Positions 60,406 through 64,000 of a DNA stretch of 64,000 nucleotides are shown one piece after another. The stretch's first letter is position 1, and every line of letters begins with the position of its first letter. Below the pieces are notes generated by a model. That model saw nothing but the letters and a program-made list of their open reading frames with translations, was not told the origin of the DNA and did no database searches. This DNA is from Cantharellus purpuraceus (taxonomy: Eukaryota; Basidiomycota; Agaricomycetes; Cantharellales; Hydnaceae). A program made the translations under genes and the position numbers. The stretch covers positions 3,906,001 to 3,970,000 of the forward strand of contig JALBUN010000023.1 in the NCBI GenBank assembly GCA_025174535.1, written 5' to 3'.

Positions 60406-63400
60406 ATGAATTTGCTCACCAAATTTGAATCGAAAAGCAATAGGGTCAAAGGTCAGTCATTTCTCTCGCCAACCCTTTGTCGAGGCTGACACGTCTGCTG
60501 CAGGCCTCGCCTTCCATCCCACACGGCCCTTACTTGCCGCATCATTGCATAATGGTAGCGTCCAGCTATGGAATTATCAGATGGGGACTCTTGTTGATAG
60601 ATTTGACGAACATGATGGTAAATCAATGGATTTGACATGGTAGTATGTGTATCACAACCAATTGTAGGCCCCGTTAGAGGTGTAGCCATTCACCCCAGTC
60701 GGCCATTGCTTGTTACGGGAGGTGACGATTATAAGGTTAAAGTCTGGGGTAGGTGTCGTTCTTCACAGTTTAATTTCTCTGAATCCTTGCGGTTACAGAT
60801 ATACGCCCTCAAAGTCGTCGTTGTCTTTTTACCTTACATGGTCACCTTGACTATGTTCGAACTGTGCAGTTTCACCATGAAATGCCTTGGATTGTAAGCG
60901 GTGTTTTGTTATGTTCTATGCGGATGGTTGAGCTTGTTCTGTCAAGTTATCTGCATCAGACGACCAGACAATTCGGATTTGGAATAGCACATCCCGCAAC
61001 TGTATTGCAATCCTGACTGGCCACTCTCATTACATCATGTCTGCCCAATTTCACCCCAAGGAAGACCTTGTAGTTTCTGCCTCAATGGACCAAACTGTCC
61101 GAGTTTGGGATGTCTCTGGATTACGCAGAAGTACTCCCAATACCCAGCCTGGGACATTTGACACATTTGATACGTTTTCAACTGTGAAGTATGTCCTTGA
61201 GGGGCATGACCGTGGCGTCAACTTTGCGGCCTTTCACCCGACTCTTCCCCTCATTGTCTCTGCCGCCGACGACAGGCAGATCAAACTTTGGAGAATGAGT
61301 GAAACCAAAGCGTGGGAGGTCGATACGTGTCGAGGACATTTTAATAACGTATCGGGTGCGCTTTTCCATCCTCGACATGAACTGATTCTATCCGTCGGAG
61401 AGGACAAGACTATCCGTGTTTGGGACATGGCCAAGCGTACTGCGCTCCAGACTTTCCGGCGGGAGCATGATCGGTTCTGGTTCTTGGCATGTCATCCTGA
61501 ACTCAATTTGTTTGCAGCAGGTGCGTAAATCTGCTACAAACCGAGTATGCCAGTTCATTTTGTTGCAGGTCATGACAATGGTCTCATCGTATTTAAACTT
61601 GAGCGCGAACGCCCTGCATTCACACTCCACCTCGACAATCTGTATTATATTCGGGACAAATACGTCCGACAACATGATCTTAACACTGGTGCAGATGTGG
61701 GAGTCCTCAGTGTACGGAAGCTCGGTAACCAGTATCTTCAGCCACGGACGCTCAGTTATAATCCCGCCGAACGATCCGTGATCACTACATCGAACGCTGA
61801 TAATGGCATCTACGAGCTTGTTGCGCTTCCCAAGGACGTTGGCGGAGAGTTGCGTGATTCGACTAGCGACGGGAAGCGAGGCTCTGCCTCAAGTGCCATC
61901 TTCGTTGCACGCAATCGCTTTGCCGTGCTCAATAAAACATCTCAGGTGCATACTCCTTGTTGATCCTTAGTGAGATGCTTCTGACAAGCAAGCGCCAGAT
62001 GATTGAAATCCGGGACTTGTCAAATTCAATTACGAAAACCGTGAAACCGCCGGTGCAAACTAACGACATTTTCTACGGCGGCACGGCAAGCCTTTTGCTG
62101 AGTTCGCCTACTGCAGTCCTATTGTACGACATACAGCAGCAAAAAGTACTTGCCGAAATCGCGACTCCTCCTGTGAAGTACGTGGTATGGAGCACAGATG
62201 GCATGCTCGTCGCGTTGTTGAGCAAACATAGTTGGTCTTCATTGTATCCTATTTTGAGATGTTGTTAATTATATCCAACAGCCATTACCATCGCGAACAA
62301 GACTTTAGGTCAGAGCAGTCTCATTCATGAGACTATTCGCATAAAGTCTGGCGCGTGGGATGATAGTGGTGTATTCCTCTACTCTACTCTCAACCATATC
62401 AAGTATACTCTTCCTCAAGGGTTAGTGGCTCCTCCTTTCTTATGTTTTATAACTCACATAAGAGTATAGAGATAATGGCATTATTCGAACGCTTGATCAG
62501 CCAGTTTATCTTACACGGGTCAAGGGAAAGACTCTTCATTGTTTAGACCGTAGCGCTCGCCCTCGCACGATCTCGATAGATCCAACTGAGTATCGCTTCA
62601 AGCTTGCCCTCACCCGCAACAATTATGATGAGGTGTTGCATATCATCCGCACTTCGAACTTGGTTGGTCAAGGCATCATTGCATACCTACAAAAGAAAGG
62701 TTTCCCGGAGGTGGGCTTTCAATTACCACTTGGAAGAGGTTGCGTGTCATACTCATCTCAAGGCGACAGATTGCGCTTCATTTTGTCCAGGATAAAACTA
62801 CTCGATTTGACCTAGCTGTTGAATGTGGGAACCTGGATGTCGCCCTTGAGACGGCTCGTGCCATTGACAGACCAGAGTGTTGGAACCGTTTAGCGCAGCA
62901 GGCCCTCAAGCAAGGCAATCACAAAGTGCGTGAAATGTTGACTTCTCACTTCACCGCTTCTCACGTTGAAACTATGCATAGATTGTTGAAAAGGCATATC
63001 AACAGATCAAGAGCTTTGATCGCTTGTCATTTTTATACCTTGCCACCGGTAGCACAGACAAACTTGCTAAGATGCAAAAGATTGCTGAATCAAGAGGAGA
63101 TCAAATGTCACGGTTCCATAATGCGCTGTATGCTGGAGATGTCGAGGGTCGGATAAACGTCTTACGAGATGTAGGGCTTCGTAAGTTCGCATTCTTCAAA
63201 CTTGTGTCGATTCTCACATGCCATGCTCTTATTTTTAGATCCATTGGCATATCTTACCGCTAAAACGAACGGATTCACCGATCTCGCACAGGAGATTCTT
63301 GAAGAGGCAGGTCTGACTGAAGTTGACATAGAAGATGTGCCAACATTTGGTCCTTCAACGTTAAAACCTCCGCCGATTGTGACCGCGACTCCCCAAATTG

Positions 63401-64000
63401 TCTGGCCTTCATTATCAGCGGGCGAGAACTTCTTCGAGAAAGCGCTTGTCAACGGACACATTGAAGAGTCGGGGGAGACTCCGTATGTAAACGGCATCGA
63501 TGGCGGTCCTGGTGCATCGGGTGCCGATGACTGGATGGGAGGCGACGATGGTGTGGTGGAAGATGATGAAGTTGAAGATGCGACTGGTTGGGACGTTGAC
63601 ACCGAGGACATCGTGGCCCATGCTGAGATTGGAGAAGAAGTGGTGGAAGATGCCGATGGGGGGGCTGGGGCAGGTGCAACACCTGGAGTAAGTGAGACGG
63701 AGCTCTGGGTTCGGAACTCGCCTTTCGCACCCGATCATGTGGCCGCTGGTTCATTTGAGACTGCTATGCAGGTGTGTTTTTTTTTGTATCCGTTATTTCA
63801 TCTAACAAGCGCAATCTCCAGTTGCTCAATCGACAACATGGCGTTGTTGCTTTCGAGGCTTTGAAGCCTCTCTTTCTGTCGATTTACCGCGCGTCGCACG
63901 CATACCTATCGCCCAATGCATCCCTTCCGCCATTGCAGCTACATATTCGGCGAAACATCGAGGAATCGTCTGCCACCCGTGTTGTGCCAGTTGCTGTTCG
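60406..64000 (+). CDS. COPA: Coatomer subunit alpha (COPI), 3' truncated by the window
   Basis: Alpha-COP is the large scaffold of the COPI coat that returns cargo from Golgi to ER. The start [20 protein letters not shown] and the WD40 repeats that follow are strongly conserved: [60 protein letters not shown] and [20 protein letters not shown]. Then come the second propeller ([18 protein letters not shown]), the linker helix region ([17 protein letters not shown]) and the alpha-solenoid ([20 protein letters not shown]). An acidic Gly/Asp/Glu-rich linker (63490-63680) precedes the C-terminal domain that binds epsilon-COP ([12 protein letters not shown]). About fifteen short introns are visible. 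The last exons lie beyond 64000; no lesion is seen. Confidence 0.95.

Overview
The window is nuclear DNA of a filamentous basidiomycete, most likely an Agaricomycete. The evidence is: host genes cut by many 45-70 nt GT-AG introns; a full-length gene of the DUF6535 family, which is strongly expanded in Agaricomycetes; several Ty3/gypsy retroelements of basidiomycete type; and a TTAGGG-type telomeric motif. I cannot name the species. I saw no tRNA, rRNA or CRISPR array.

Region 1 (1-16.1 kb) is a retroelement graveyard. A Ty3/gypsy element on the + strand (131-9841; LTRs 131-1720 and 8846-9841) carries a gag-protease ORF, a pol frame with four in-frame TGA stops and a small third ORF. Bases 1-130 match the internal 3' end of the same family (8716-8845), so the left LTR appears shared with an upstream tandem copy. 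The left LTR holds a 736-bp solo LTR and the leader/gag start holds a second one. The 3' LTR abuts, in mid-integrase, a second Ty3/gypsy element on the - strand (9842-16089), itself split by a 1.39-kb repeat.

Region 2 (16-37.6 kb) is mostly host genes: a 1040-aa DUF6535 membrane protein (-); an isochorismatase-fold hydrolase (-) divergent from a phosphosulfolactate-synthase-like protein (+); the ubiquitin hydrolase UBP14/USP5 (+) convergent with an SRPK kinase (-); a decayed DUF6535 paralogue (-); a small secreted protein with an N-glycosylation-rich hexapeptide repeat (-); and a class V PLP aminotransferase (+).

Region 3 (37.9-50.2 kb) is repeat-rich again. It has three-deep nested solo LTRs with intact 5-bp target duplications, a Pro/Ser-rich single-pass membrane protein gene (-), an inverted and broken DUF6535 fragment, a short interstitial telomere-like motif and two minisatellites. 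One of these has an exact 50-bp period with a palindromic core.

Region 4 (50.2-64 kb) is a housekeeping cluster: 26S proteasome subunit RPN3 (-) divergent from an Afi1/SPA (DENN-like) trafficking protein (+), a metacaspase (-), a small hypothetical gene (-), and coatomer alpha/COPA (+), which runs off the right edge.

The genes do not form one pathway. The window is most informative about repeat biology: nested insertion, stop codons mostly readable as C-to-T changes in both big elements, and scattered decay products of one DUF6535 family.
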